Shown in pieces: positions 7,377 through 12,649 of a DNA stretch of 12,649 bases. Below the pieces are notes generated by a model. The model did not search any database, had not been told where the DNA came from, and saw only the letters and a list, made by a program, of their open reading frames with translations. Source of the DNA: Chloroflexota bacterium (GTDB lineage: Bacteria > Chloroflexota > UBA6077 > CF-72); the NCBI GenBank assembly GCA_019247135.1, contig JAFAPL010000947.1, forward strand, positions 1 to 12,649, written 5' to 3'. Position numbers and translations under genes: made by a program. How positions within the stretch are numbered: the stretch's first letter is position 1; each line of letters begins with the position of its first letter.

Positions 7377-8282
7377 ATGTCTCCTCTCCGTGCGCTCCAA
7401 ACCGAGCGCCCCGCCTGGCTTGTGCCCGAGCTGTTTCCATTTGAAAGCCGTTTTGTTGAGGTCGACGCCGTTTCGGTGCACTACCTCGACGAGGGCCGAG
7501 GACCGGTCCTGCTGTTTCTGCCCGGGGCGCCCAACTGGTCGTTCTTTTACCGAGGCTTCATCCAGGCGCTTCGCGACGACTTCCGCTGTGTCTGCGTCGA
7601 CTACCCCGGCTTCGGCCTGTCAGCGATCAACCCGAGCGAGACGCCGACCGTACCCGGCCTGTCAGTCTTTGTCGAGGCCTTCATCCGAACGCTCGGACTC
7701 AAGGACATCATCCTGGTGGCCGGGGACGCAGGCGGTCCGATCGGGCTCGGTGTCGTCGCCCGCCATCCGGACTGGTTCACCGGCCTGGTGCTGGCTGGCA
7801 CGTTCGGTTTTCCGTTGAGCGACTATCCGAGGGTCCGGCGCATGCTCCGCCTGACCGGCAGCCCGGTCGTCCAAGTGCTCCAGGAGCACTTCAACCTGTT
7901 GATCCGGTACACCGCGCACACCTTGCCCATGTCCGCCGCGGAGCGCGACATCTATCTCGCTCCGTATGCGGGCCGCGCTGCGCGGCGAAATCCGGTCCTC
8001 CTGCTGGCCGACCTGGCCGGCAACGACGCGTACATGCGGGACATCGAAGAAGCACTGCAAACGCAACTGAATCACCTGCCGGTGCTCCTTCAATGGGGCG
8101 ACAAGGATCCGGTGTACGAGTTCCTGCCCCACTTCCAACGCATCTTTCCCCACGCGCACACGCTGACCATCCCAGGTGCCGGTCACTTCCCGTTCGCCGA
8201 GGCGCCGGACGAGATGATCGGCGAAATCCGTCGCTGGTGGCGCACCGTCGCCAGCGCGCCCGGGCAACGGAGGGTCTCCTGA
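7377..8282 (+). CDS. alpha/beta hydrolase, haloalkane dehalogenase/epoxide hydrolase-like
   Basis: This is a 301-residue alpha/beta-hydrolase-fold protein. AAGGAGGT (7359-7366) lies ten bases before ATG 7377. The nucleophile elbow is G116-D117-A-G-G, so Asp replaces the usual Ser, as in haloalkane dehalogenases and epoxide hydrolases. The remaining triad is probably Asp244 (WGDKDPVY) and His270 (GAGHFPFAEAPDEM). The region after strand 3 reads LPGAPNWSFFYR, where dehalogenases have HGxP, so the halide-binding Glu/Asn of that loop is Ala51. The Trp that follows the nucleophile in dehalogenases is Ala118. The fold and Asp-based hydrolysis are well supported; dehalogenation specifically is not. 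It is the third gene of the cluster, and its TGA overlaps the ATG of a broken DoxX-like gene (TGATG at 8280-8284), which suggests an ancestral four-gene operon. Confidence 0.8.
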   Translation: MSPLRALQTERPAWLVPELFPFESRFVEVDAVSVHYLDEGRGPVLLFLPGAPNWSFFYRGFIQALRDDFRCVCVDYPGFGLSAINPSETPTVPGLSVFVEAFIRTLGLKDIILVAGDAGGPIGLGVVARHPDWFTGLVLAGTFGFPLSDYPRVRRMLRLTGSPVVQVLQEHFNLLIRYTAHTLPMSAAERDIYLAPYAGRAARRNPVLLLADLAGNDAYMRDIEEALQTQLNHLPVLLQWGDKDPVYEFLPHFQRIFPHAHTLTIPGAGHFPFAEAPDEMIGEIRRWWRTVASAPGQRRVS

Positions 8283-8481
8283 TGGCGTTCCAGTTCGTCC
8301 ATCCATCCTCGCCGCCCTGTTTCTCCTGCATGGCCTGACGGTCCTGGTGTTGCCCAGACCAGTCCGCACGCAGATGGCCAGCCTGCCAGGCGGGCCACCG
8401 TTCTTCCGCTTCATAGGCTTTGCCGAAGTACTCGCCGCTGCTGGACTGACCCTGCCGCACTGGACTGGCCTGCTCGCTTGA
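8282..8481 (+). pseudogene. DoxX-like membrane protein remnant, frameshifted
   Basis: The ATG at 8282 overlaps the hydrolase stop and opens a frame (MAFQFVHP) that ends after 18 codons at 8338. From about 8305 another frame reads ILAALFLLHGLTVLVLPRPV, then PFFRFIGFAEVLAAAGLTLP and HWTGLLA, ending with TGA at 8479-8481. This matches the first two transmembrane helices of small DoxX/DoxX-like membrane proteins (hydrophobic helix, short loop, FIGxAEVLxAxGLxLP). Adding one base near 8303 would join the start to this frame. A second shift after GLLA would give LTSPVAA, resembling the next DoxX segment, after which homology fades. It is probably a dead fourth member of the operon, lost by small indels. 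DoxX proteins are about 120 residues, so roughly half is recognisable. Confidence 0.55.
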
Positions 8482-8779
8482 CGTCGCCCGTCGCCGCTCC
8501 CAAATCGAGGCGGCGTTACCGGCCGAGCAGGCGCGCATCCGCGAGCCGTCGTGGTCCTACCCGTATCGCAAGATTACCTGCACGGCGTGATGATTGTCGC
8601 CGCACCCGATGCAATCGGACTGGTGCTGGCCAGTCTGGGCGCGCTCGGTCGGGTTGCCGCGACGGCCATTAGAGATGGGCTCGAAATGTGCCGCCGCCCT
8701 GAATGGACTGCGACGCCTTGTTCGGCGCCCCGCATCCGCCAGCGGTTAAGCTGGACCGTCTGGGCAGAGGACGGACACG
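8482..8779 (+). other. gene-free stretch between DoxX remnant and sulP
   Basis: This stretch of about 300 bp has no convincing gene. One frame (about 8501-8587) reads QIEAALPAEQARIREPSWSY followed by PYRKITCTA and two stops, and a GTG-started frame at 8551 runs into the next gene. Neither has a ribosome-binding site or a family I recognise. They may be remnants of the DoxX 3' end or of another decayed gene. A sulP promoter is presumably near the end, but I could not pick a good -35/-10 pair. Confidence 0.4.
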
Positions 8780-10504
8780 ATGAAATGGCTCCGCTGGCTG
8801 AGTCCAAATCTGGCTAGCTACCAACGGAAGTGGCTCGGGCCGGATGTCATCGCCGGTGTGACGCTTGCGGCTGTCGCAATTCCCGAATGTATGGGCTACG
8901 CGAAGATCGCTGGCATGCCGGTCGTCACTGGCCTGTACACGGTGCTACTGCCGTTGGCCATCTTTGCTTTGATCGGTTCGTCACGCTATCTGGTGGTAGG
9001 CGCCGATTCCGCGACTGCCGCAATCATGTTCGCCGGGTTGAGCGCTCTGGGGCAGCCCGAATCCAACGCTTGGACACAGCTCGCCGGTGCATCGGCGCTG
9101 ATCACGGGCGTGCTCCTGCTCGTGGCCGCGGTTGCACGCCTGGGATTCCTGGCGAATTTTCTGTCGCGAACGGTACTGGTTGGGTTCTTGAGTGGTGTTG
9201 GAGTAACGCTGCTGATCAGTGAGATTCCCGACATGCTGGGCGTCCCGCCCGGATCCCGCGACGTGATCGGCCGGGCACAAAGCGCCCTGACCGGGCTGCC
9301 ACACACGCATGTGCCAACTCTGACGATCGCGATGGCTGTGTTGGCGATCATTCTCGTGACCAAACGCTTTGCTCCACGCCTCCCGGGAGCGCTACTGGCC
9401 GTGCTCGTCGCCACAGCGGTGACCTGGGCGGCCAATCTGGAGCAATCTGGCGTTTCAGTCGTGGGCAGCGTTCCGCCAGGGTTGCCGAGCGTCATCTTGC
9501 CCATTTCGCAGCTCGCGGCGGGCGCACCACTGCTCCCAACCGCGTTATCCATGTTCCTGGTGATCCTGGCGCAAAGCGCGGCTACCTCGCGGAGCTTCGC
9601 TCACAAACACGACGAGCCGCTGAACGAGAATCGGGATCTGGCTGCGCTCGGCGTCTCGAATATACTCGCCGCTCTTTCGGGCACATTCGTCGTCAACGGC
9701 AGTCCGACGAAAACCGCGGTGGTGGAGTCCGCCGGCAGTCGCAGCCAGGTCGCCCAGCTCGCAACGGCGGGTGTGGTGCTACTGGTTCTCCTGGTAGCGA
9801 CGAGCGTCATTGCCCACCTGCCCGACGCGGCGCTAGCGGCGCTCGTATTCCTGATTGGAGCCGACCTCGTTGACCTGGCAGCCCTGCGACGCATGTATTT
9901 TCTCACGCGAGGAGCCTTCGTAGTCGCGGTGGCCACCCTGCTGGCGGTGGCGTTTCTGGGGGTGGAGCGCGGCATTTTCGTCGCGATTGGGCTGTCGATT
10001 CTTGATCATGTTCGACGTGAGTATCGGCCGAAGGATGTGCTGCTCGTTTGGTCGAAAGCCGGCCTGCGTCCTTCGCGGGCGCGCCCCGGCATGCAGTCCG
10101 CGCCTGGCGTTTTGATCTATCGGTTTGAGCGCCCGCTGTTCTTTGCGAATGCCGACTACTTTGCGGAACGGATACGCAGTCTGGTTCTCGCGGCGCCGGA
10201 GCCGGTGCGCTTCCTCGTCCTGGACCTGGTCAGCATGGACGACATCGACTACACCGGAGGGCTCGTGTTCTGCGATACGCTGCATCGGTTCGGTGCAGAG
10301 GGGCTCACGGTGGTGCTGACCGAGACGCACAGCGTGTACGACAACCTGGAGCGGTTCGGCATCATCGGATCAGTTGGACCTGAGCACGTGTTCGACTCAG
10401 TTACCGATGCGTTGCAGGCGCTCGGCGTCGCTCCAGGCGAACAGCAGCTTGACGGGCGACGAACAGCTGGCGAATCCAATGCCAGCCGAAGCATGAATGG
10501 GTAA
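8780..10504 (+). CDS. SulP-family anion transporter with C-terminal STAS domain
   Basis: This is a 574-residue inner-membrane protein of typical SulP length. ATG 8780 follows AGAGGA (8765-8770). The signature region PECMGYAKIAGMPVVTGLYT (35-54) is intact, followed by the conserved SSRYLVVGADSATAAIMFAG (67-86), NGSPTKTAVVESAGSRSQVA (306-325) and about 10-12 hydrophobic helices up to about residue 408. Residues about 442-550 are a STAS domain (LIYRFERPLFFANADYF; VLDLVSMDDIDYTGG), the cytoplasmic regulatory domain of this family. SulP proteins carry sulfate, bicarbonate or other anions, by proton or sodium symport or by exchange; the substrate cannot be fixed from sequence alone. No sulfate-assimilation or carbonic anhydrase gene is adjacent. 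The gene stands alone on its strand and converges on the SDR gene across a 144-bp gap. Confidence 0.9.
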   Translation: MKWLRWLSPNLASYQRKWLGPDVIAGVTLAAVAIPECMGYAKIAGMPVVTGLYTVLLPLAIFALIGSSRYLVVGADSATAAIMFAGLSALGQPESNAWTQLAGASALITGVLLLVAAVARLGFLANFLSRTVLVGFLSGVGVTLLISEIPDMLGVPPGSRDVIGRAQSALTGLPHTHVPTLTIAMAVLAIILVTKRFAPRLPGALLAVLVATAVTWAANLEQSGVSVVGSVPPGLPSVILPISQLAAGAPLLPTALSMFLVILAQSAATSRSFAHKHDEPLNENRDLAALGVSNILAALSGTFVVNGSPTKTAVVESAGSRSQVAQLATAGVVLLVLLVATSVIAHLPDAALAALVFLIGADLVDLAALRRMYFLTRGAFVVAVATLLAVAFLGVERGIFVAIGLSILDHVRREYRPKDVLLVWSKAGLRPSRARPGMQSAPGVLIYRFERPLFFANADYFAERIRSLVLAAPEPVRFLVLDLVSMDDIDYTGGLVFCDTLHRFGAEGLTVVLTETHSVYDNLERFGIIGSVGPEHVFDSVTDALQALGVAPGEQQLDGRRTAGESNASRSMNG

Positions 10505-10648
10505 GCTGCGGTTCAAAAGGTGGGACGCACCACGGCATGACCGATCCAGAAGAGAGCATGCTTAGCCGCTTGCGGACTCGGACGGCTGCGCTGGCGCATG
10601 CTGGCGTGCGAACGAGGCGAACGCCCGAGCGACGCCGGTCAATGCAGG

Positions 10649-11536
10649 TCAGATCCGTGTGGACGCACCCGCGCCACGGCGGCGGGGCAGGCCGAAGATT
10701 CGCCGCCGGAGTGGATCGAGCACCAGTGGCGGCAGCCTGGCAGCGAGCGCGAACAGACGGGCGTCCTTCCCAACCAGGTAGCGTGCTCGCGGTTTGGGTG
10801 TTTCGATGGCGTGCATGACCACGGCCGCGACCACGTCAGGATCACTCCCACCCGCGTGGCGGGCTGCAAAACGCGACGTCATGGCGCGAAAGGCGTCCGC
10901 ATACAAGCGCCGTCCAGCAGGGTCGAACTGCTGCAAGGCCGCGGCGGCGTCCCGTTCGAACTTTCCGCCCGCTTCCGTGCGGATGTTGCCGGGCTCGATG
11001 AGCACGACGTGGATGTTCCAGGGTGCGAGCTCCAGCCGCAGCGCTTCGCAGAGCGCAAGCAGCGCGTGTTTGGTTGCCGCAAGCGGCCCAACGAAAGGCG
11101 GCGTGAGGCGATCGGCGATCGAGCCGATCATGATCACCCGCCCCGTGGCCTGACGGATCAGCGGCAGGAAGGTCTGAGTGACGGCGAGCTGACCATCAAC
11201 GTTGACCTCGAACTGCATCCGGAATCTGTCGAGCGGAACGATTTCCAGCGGCCACGCCAGACCGATGCCGGCGTTGTTGACCAGGGCGTCGAGGCCACGC
11301 TGGCCGACGTGTTCACCGACCGCCCGAGCAGCGCCGGCAATCTGATCGTGCCGCGTGACGTCGATGAGGACCGGAGTGAGTTGGCCGCGGGCGAGGCGTT
11401 GGAGAGCCTGGCCGTCTTCGAGACGGCGGACGCCGACGAAGACGTGAAAGCCGCGGTCGGCGAGCAACAGGGCGATAGCTCGACCCATGCCGGTGGAGGC
11501 GCCGGTGACGAGCGCATGTCGATGGGTGGAGTCCAC
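10649..11536 (-). CDS. short-chain dehydrogenase/reductase (SDR) with Leu at the catalytic Tyr position
   Basis: This is a 295-residue classical-type SDR. The GTG start at 11536 is chosen because AGGAGG lies seven bases upstream and the Rossmann fold begins at once (HALVTGASTGMGRA); extending the frame to 11746 would run through the operator array. Visible motifs are the cofactor loop TGASTGMG (11-18), D59 before the adenine pocket (LIDVTRHD), NNAG (87-90), Asn112 and Ser139 (MIGSIAD). The active-site motif, normally Y-x-x-x-K exactly 13 residues after that Ser, reads L152-A-A-T-K156, so the general acid/base Tyr is missing while Ser and Lys remain. The C-terminal half (EPGNIRTEAG) resembles the retinol/17-beta-hydroxysteroid dehydrogenase-like SDRs. 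It is divergent from the TetR gene and probably under its control. It may be inactive, have altered chemistry, or carry an error at this codon. Confidence 0.85.
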   Translation of the reverse strand: MDSTHRHALVTGASTGMGRAIALLLADRGFHVFVGVRRLEDGQALQRLARGQLTPVLIDVTRHDQIAGAARAVGEHVGQRGLDALVNNAGIGLAWPLEIVPLDRFRMQFEVNVDGQLAVTQTFLPLIRQATGRVIMIGSIADRLTPPFVGPLAATKHALLALCEALRLELAPWNIHVVLIEPGNIRTEAGGKFERDAAAALQQFDPAGRRLYADAFRAMTSRFAARHAGGSDPDVVAAVVMHAIETPKPRARYLVGKDARLFALAARLPPLVLDPLRRRIFGLPRRRGAGASTRI

Positions 11537-11543
11537 GCGTGAT

Positions 11544-11549
11544 CCTCCT
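11544..11549 (-). promoter_or_regulatory. Shine-Dalgarno that fixes the SDR start
   Basis: AGGAGG on the minus strand lies seven bases upstream of GTG 11536. It decides the start of the SDR gene against the longer in-frame possibilities further upstream. Confidence 0.7.
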
Positions 11550-11556
11550 GCTTCAT

Positions 11557-11590
11557 ATGCCAACGATTGTTGGCCAACACTTGTTGGCAT
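11557..11590. promoter_or_regulatory. palindromic operator module 1
   Basis: This 34-bp near-perfect palindrome has its dyad at 11573/11574. The outer arms are ATGCCAAC and GTTGGCAT, the centre is GTTGGCCAAC, and 15 of 17 positions are symmetric. It can also be read as two adjoining 14-bp sites of the form CCAAC-N4-GTTGG. It lies at the expected start of the SDR transcript, downstream of the candidate minus-strand promoter, where a bound TetR would block transcription. This is the best-conserved module. Confidence 0.7.
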
Positions 11591-11592
11591 TG

Positions 11593-11622
11593 ACTGTAGC
11601 TGGCTCGGGACTCGCATGTCAA
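11593..11622 (-). promoter_or_regulatory. candidate promoter of the SDR gene
   Basis: On the minus strand TTGACA (plus 11617-11622) and TACAGT (plus 11593-11598) are 18 bp apart. The -35 matches all six consensus bases and the -10 four of six. The -35 overlaps operator module 2, and the predicted start site falls in module 1, so the promoter is bracketed by operators. Confidence 0.45.
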
Positions 11623-11649
11623 CAGCTGTTGGCCGACACCTGTTGGCAT
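11616..11649. promoter_or_regulatory. palindromic operator module 2
   Basis: This is the second 34-bp module, of the form ATGTCAAC...GTTGGCC...TGTTGGCAT, with 14 of 17 dyad positions matching. It overlaps the candidate -35 of the SDR promoter. It forms the first part of the upstream copy of a 60-bp direct repeat, and its last bases run into a duplicate ATGAGGAAAAC that copies the start of the TetR gene. Confidence 0.65.
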
Positions 11650-11679
11650 GAGGAAAACCGCGACCGACACGAAAGTCGC

Positions 11680-11713
11680 GTGTCAACAGCCGTTGGCCTA
11701 CACTTGTTGGCAT
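11680..11713. promoter_or_regulatory. palindromic operator module 3, overlapping the tetR start codon
   Basis: This is the third 34-bp module, beginning GTGTCAACAG and ending CTTGTTGGCAT. Only 11 of 17 dyad positions match, so it is the most diverged. Its last two bases are the first two of the TetR ATG (11712), placing the site directly over translation initiation and over the possible leaderless promoter. This is typical of autorepression. Confidence 0.6.
11699..11704 (+). promoter_or_regulatory. possible -10 element of a leaderless tetR transcript
   Basis: TACACT ends seven bases before ATG 11712, and no Shine-Dalgarno is visible upstream of that ATG. A TANNNT box about 5-7 nt before the start codon is the usual layout of leaderless genes in several high-GC and deep-branching bacteria. 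No good -35 was found. The corresponding bases of module 2 read GACACC, so only the downstream copy keeps the box. Confidence 0.3.
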
Positions 11714-12323
11714 GAGGAAAACTGCGGCCGACACGCGCGCAGGCATCCTGGCCGCCGCCCGCGAGCGTTTCGCCAGCGACGGCTACGAGCGAGCCACCAT
11801 CCGTGCCATCGCGGCCGACGCCGTCATCGATCCCTCGATGGTCATGCGCTACTTCGGCAGCAAAGAGCAACTCTTCGCGGCAGCATCGGACCTGGATCTG
11901 GAACTGCCCGATCTGACGGGTGTTCCGCTCCGCAAGCTCGGCGCCGTGCTCGCCGCCCATTTTCTGGACCGCTGGGAGACCGATGAAGGCCTGAAGGTGC
12001 TGCTCCGCACGGCTCTCAGTAATGACGTCGCGGCGGCGCGCATGAAGACGATCTTCGCCACCCAACTGACTCAGTGGATCTCGAAAGTTGCCGCGAATCC
12101 AGGTGAGGCAGCGCTCCGAGCCGGCCTCGTTGCTACGCAGGTGCTGGGCATGGCGTTTTGCCGTTACCTGCTCCAGTTGCCGCCGGTCGCGGCGATGACC
12201 CGGGCCGAAGTAGTCGCCTGGCTTGCACCGACCCTGCAGCGTTACGTCGCCGGGCCGGCTGCTGCGCGTCAGCCCCGTTCACGTACGGATCGACGCAGTC
12301 TCAGCCGTTACCAGGCTCGCTGA
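11712..12323 (+). CDS. TetR/AcrR-family transcriptional repressor
   Basis: This is a 203-residue cytosolic DNA-binding protein. The N-terminal TetR HTH is canonical: TRAGILAAARERFASDGYER (8-27), ATIRAIAADAVIDPSMVMRY (28-47) and FGSKEQLFAAA. The C-terminal ligand/dimer domain (LLRTALSNDVAAARMKTIFA; LRAGLVATQVLGMAFCRYLL; APTLQRYV) resembles the TetR_C_16-type domain common in actinobacterial and Chloroflexota regulators. ATG 11712 has no Shine-Dalgarno and overlaps operator module 3; an out-of-frame duplicate ATG lies 64 bp upstream. It is divergent from the SDR gene across a region packed with palindromes, so autorepression and control of the SDR are likely. The inducing ligand is unknown. The 3' end overlaps, on the opposite strand, the reading frame of the FAD monooxygenase remnant by 45 bp. 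Confidence 0.88.
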   Translation: MRKTAADTRAGILAAARERFASDGYERATIRAIAADAVIDPSMVMRYFGSKEQLFAAASDLDLELPDLTGVPLRKLGAVLAAHFLDRWETDEGLKVLLRTALSNDVAAARMKTIFATQLTQWISKVAANPGEAALRAGLVATQVLGMAFCRYLLQLPPVAAMTRAEVVAWLAPTLQRYVAGPAAARQPRSRTDRRSLSRYQAR

Positions 12324-12641
12324 AAGCGAACGACGGCTGCGCCGGCTACGGGACCCACGCGCGCACCCGGCCAGTGTCACCAGCGCCGCGGCGAGCGTTG
12401 CGGCAGCGATCACCACGCTTCCGACTGTCGTGCTTGTGCACGGCGCAACGACATTCCGTATTGGCCAACGCATCATCACGCGCAGGGAGACGTTGCGCAT
12501 CCAGATCGCCCGACGACTGCGCGGAAGCATGCCTTCGACTCCACCCGGTGGCAACTCCTGACACCGTGTCACGTAGTCGCGCATGAATGATTCGTAGTGC
12601 GCGAACGCCACGTCATAAGCCCTGCTCCCGATGCGGTGTCT
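12279..12641 (-). pseudogene. C-terminal remnant of a PHBH-type FAD-dependent monooxygenase
   Basis: Read on the minus strand from about 12641, the frame gives DVAFAHYESFMRDYVTRCQE, then LPPGGVEGMLPRSRRAIWMR and NVSLRVMMRWPIRNVV. This is the characteristic end of group A flavin monooxygenases of the PHBH/tetracycline-hydroxylase type (AFxxYExxMRPYVxxxQxLPPGG...RWPMR). An in-frame TAG (plus 12642-12644) lies just upstream, so the FAD-binding body, about 300 residues, is not connected in this frame. After RNVV (about 12449) the sequence no longer resembles the family and ends in a hydrophobic and Arg/Ser-rich tail at TGA 12279. A short protein could start at GTG 12611, but it would lack the FAD Rossmann fold. 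Whether the upstream part survives in another frame lies beyond the window. Confidence 0.55.
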
Positions 12642-12649
12642 CTAGGTTC

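Larger units (their letters stand above)
11612..11735 (+). repeat. 60-bp tandem duplication of operator plus first eight tetR codons
   Basis: 11612-11671 and 11676-11735 align over 60 bp with six mismatches, at a period of 64 bp. Each copy contains an operator module followed by ATGAGGAAAAC and the codons for MRKTA(T/A)DT. The upstream copy is therefore a dead duplicate of the tetR 5' end, shifted one base out of frame relative to the real gene. Confidence 0.8.

Noticed and set aside
5685..7481. Minus-strand open frame of about 598 codons across the LUD and AhpD-VOC genes
   Set aside because: It lies opposite two genes with recognisable domains and good ribosome-binding sites. The translation has no known domain, and it spans an operon boundary.
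8551..8817. GTG-started ORF of 88 codons before sulP
   Set aside because: There is no ribosome-binding site and no recognisable family. It overlaps the sulP start and has a stretch of composition typical of non-coding GC-rich DNA.
10598..11542. Plus-strand open frame of about 314 codons opposite the SDR gene
   Set aside because: It mirrors the SDR codons and has no domain; the SDR has a Rossmann motif and an AGGAGG site.
11557..11713. Possible short CRISPR array (three repeats of 34 bp)
   Set aside because: The repeats diverge from each other, and the intervals (25 and 30 bp) are unequal and, in the second case, are a copy of tetR coding sequence. There is no leader or cas gene, and the dyads match operator structure better.
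11537..11746. N-terminal extension of the SDR to an ATG at 11746
   Set aside because: It would translate the operator array and part of tetR antisense. The Rossmann strand starts right after GTG 11536, which has a well-placed AGGAGG.
12158..12586. Plus-strand ORFs of 112-142 codons near the right end
   Set aside because: They overlap the tetR 3' end and the antisense of the monooxygenase remnant, and show no motif or ribosome-binding site.

Overview
The window is high-GC bacterial DNA with short intergenic gaps and frequent GTG starts. Three features resemble soil Chloroflexota or neighbouring high-GC lineages: a large LuxR-type regulator with an N-terminal ATPase, a maleylpyruvate-isomerase/DinB-fold protein of the type common in Actinobacteria and Chloroflexi, and a secreted FG-GAP protein. 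This placement is inference only. No rRNA, tRNA, CRISPR array or transposase is visible.

Layout. Positions 1-189 hold the 3' end of a LuxR-type response regulator. Positions 392-2072 carry two secreted-protein genes: a 72-residue peptide of unknown role and a 473-residue FG-GAP/VCBS-repeat protein, followed by a strong hairpin. A good sigma70-like promoter (2230-2259) precedes a small unknown ORF (2286-2489), whose stop overlaps the GTG of an MDMPI/DinB-fold protein (2486-3112). A LuxR-family ATPase regulator lies on the minus strand (3147-5611) and is interrupted by an apparent one-base deletion near 4903. Divergent from it is a tight plus-strand cluster (5706-8282): a LutC-like LUD protein, an AhpD-like/VOC fusion and a dehalogenase-like alpha/beta hydrolase. 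It is followed directly by the wreck of a DoxX-like gene (8282-8481) and about 300 bp without a convincing gene. A SulP anion transporter with a STAS domain follows (8780-10504).

The last block is a divergent pair: a short-chain dehydrogenase (10649-11536, minus) and a TetR regulator (11712-12323, plus). The 175 bp between them contain three 34-bp palindromic modules. Two of these sit in a 60-bp direct repeat that also copied the first eight tetR codons. At the right edge is the C-terminal remnant of a PHBH-type FAD monooxygenase (12279-12641, minus).

How the genes may work together. The ATPase-LuxR protein is placed to control the LUD/AhpD-VOC/hydrolase cluster, which reads like a small redox or electrophile-handling operon, although several members lack canonical catalytic residues. 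The TetR protein probably represses itself and the SDR through the palindrome array. The most unusual structures are this duplicated operator array with a decoy start codon, the SDR with leucine in place of its catalytic tyrosine, and the AhpD-like/VOC fusion without a CxxC motif.
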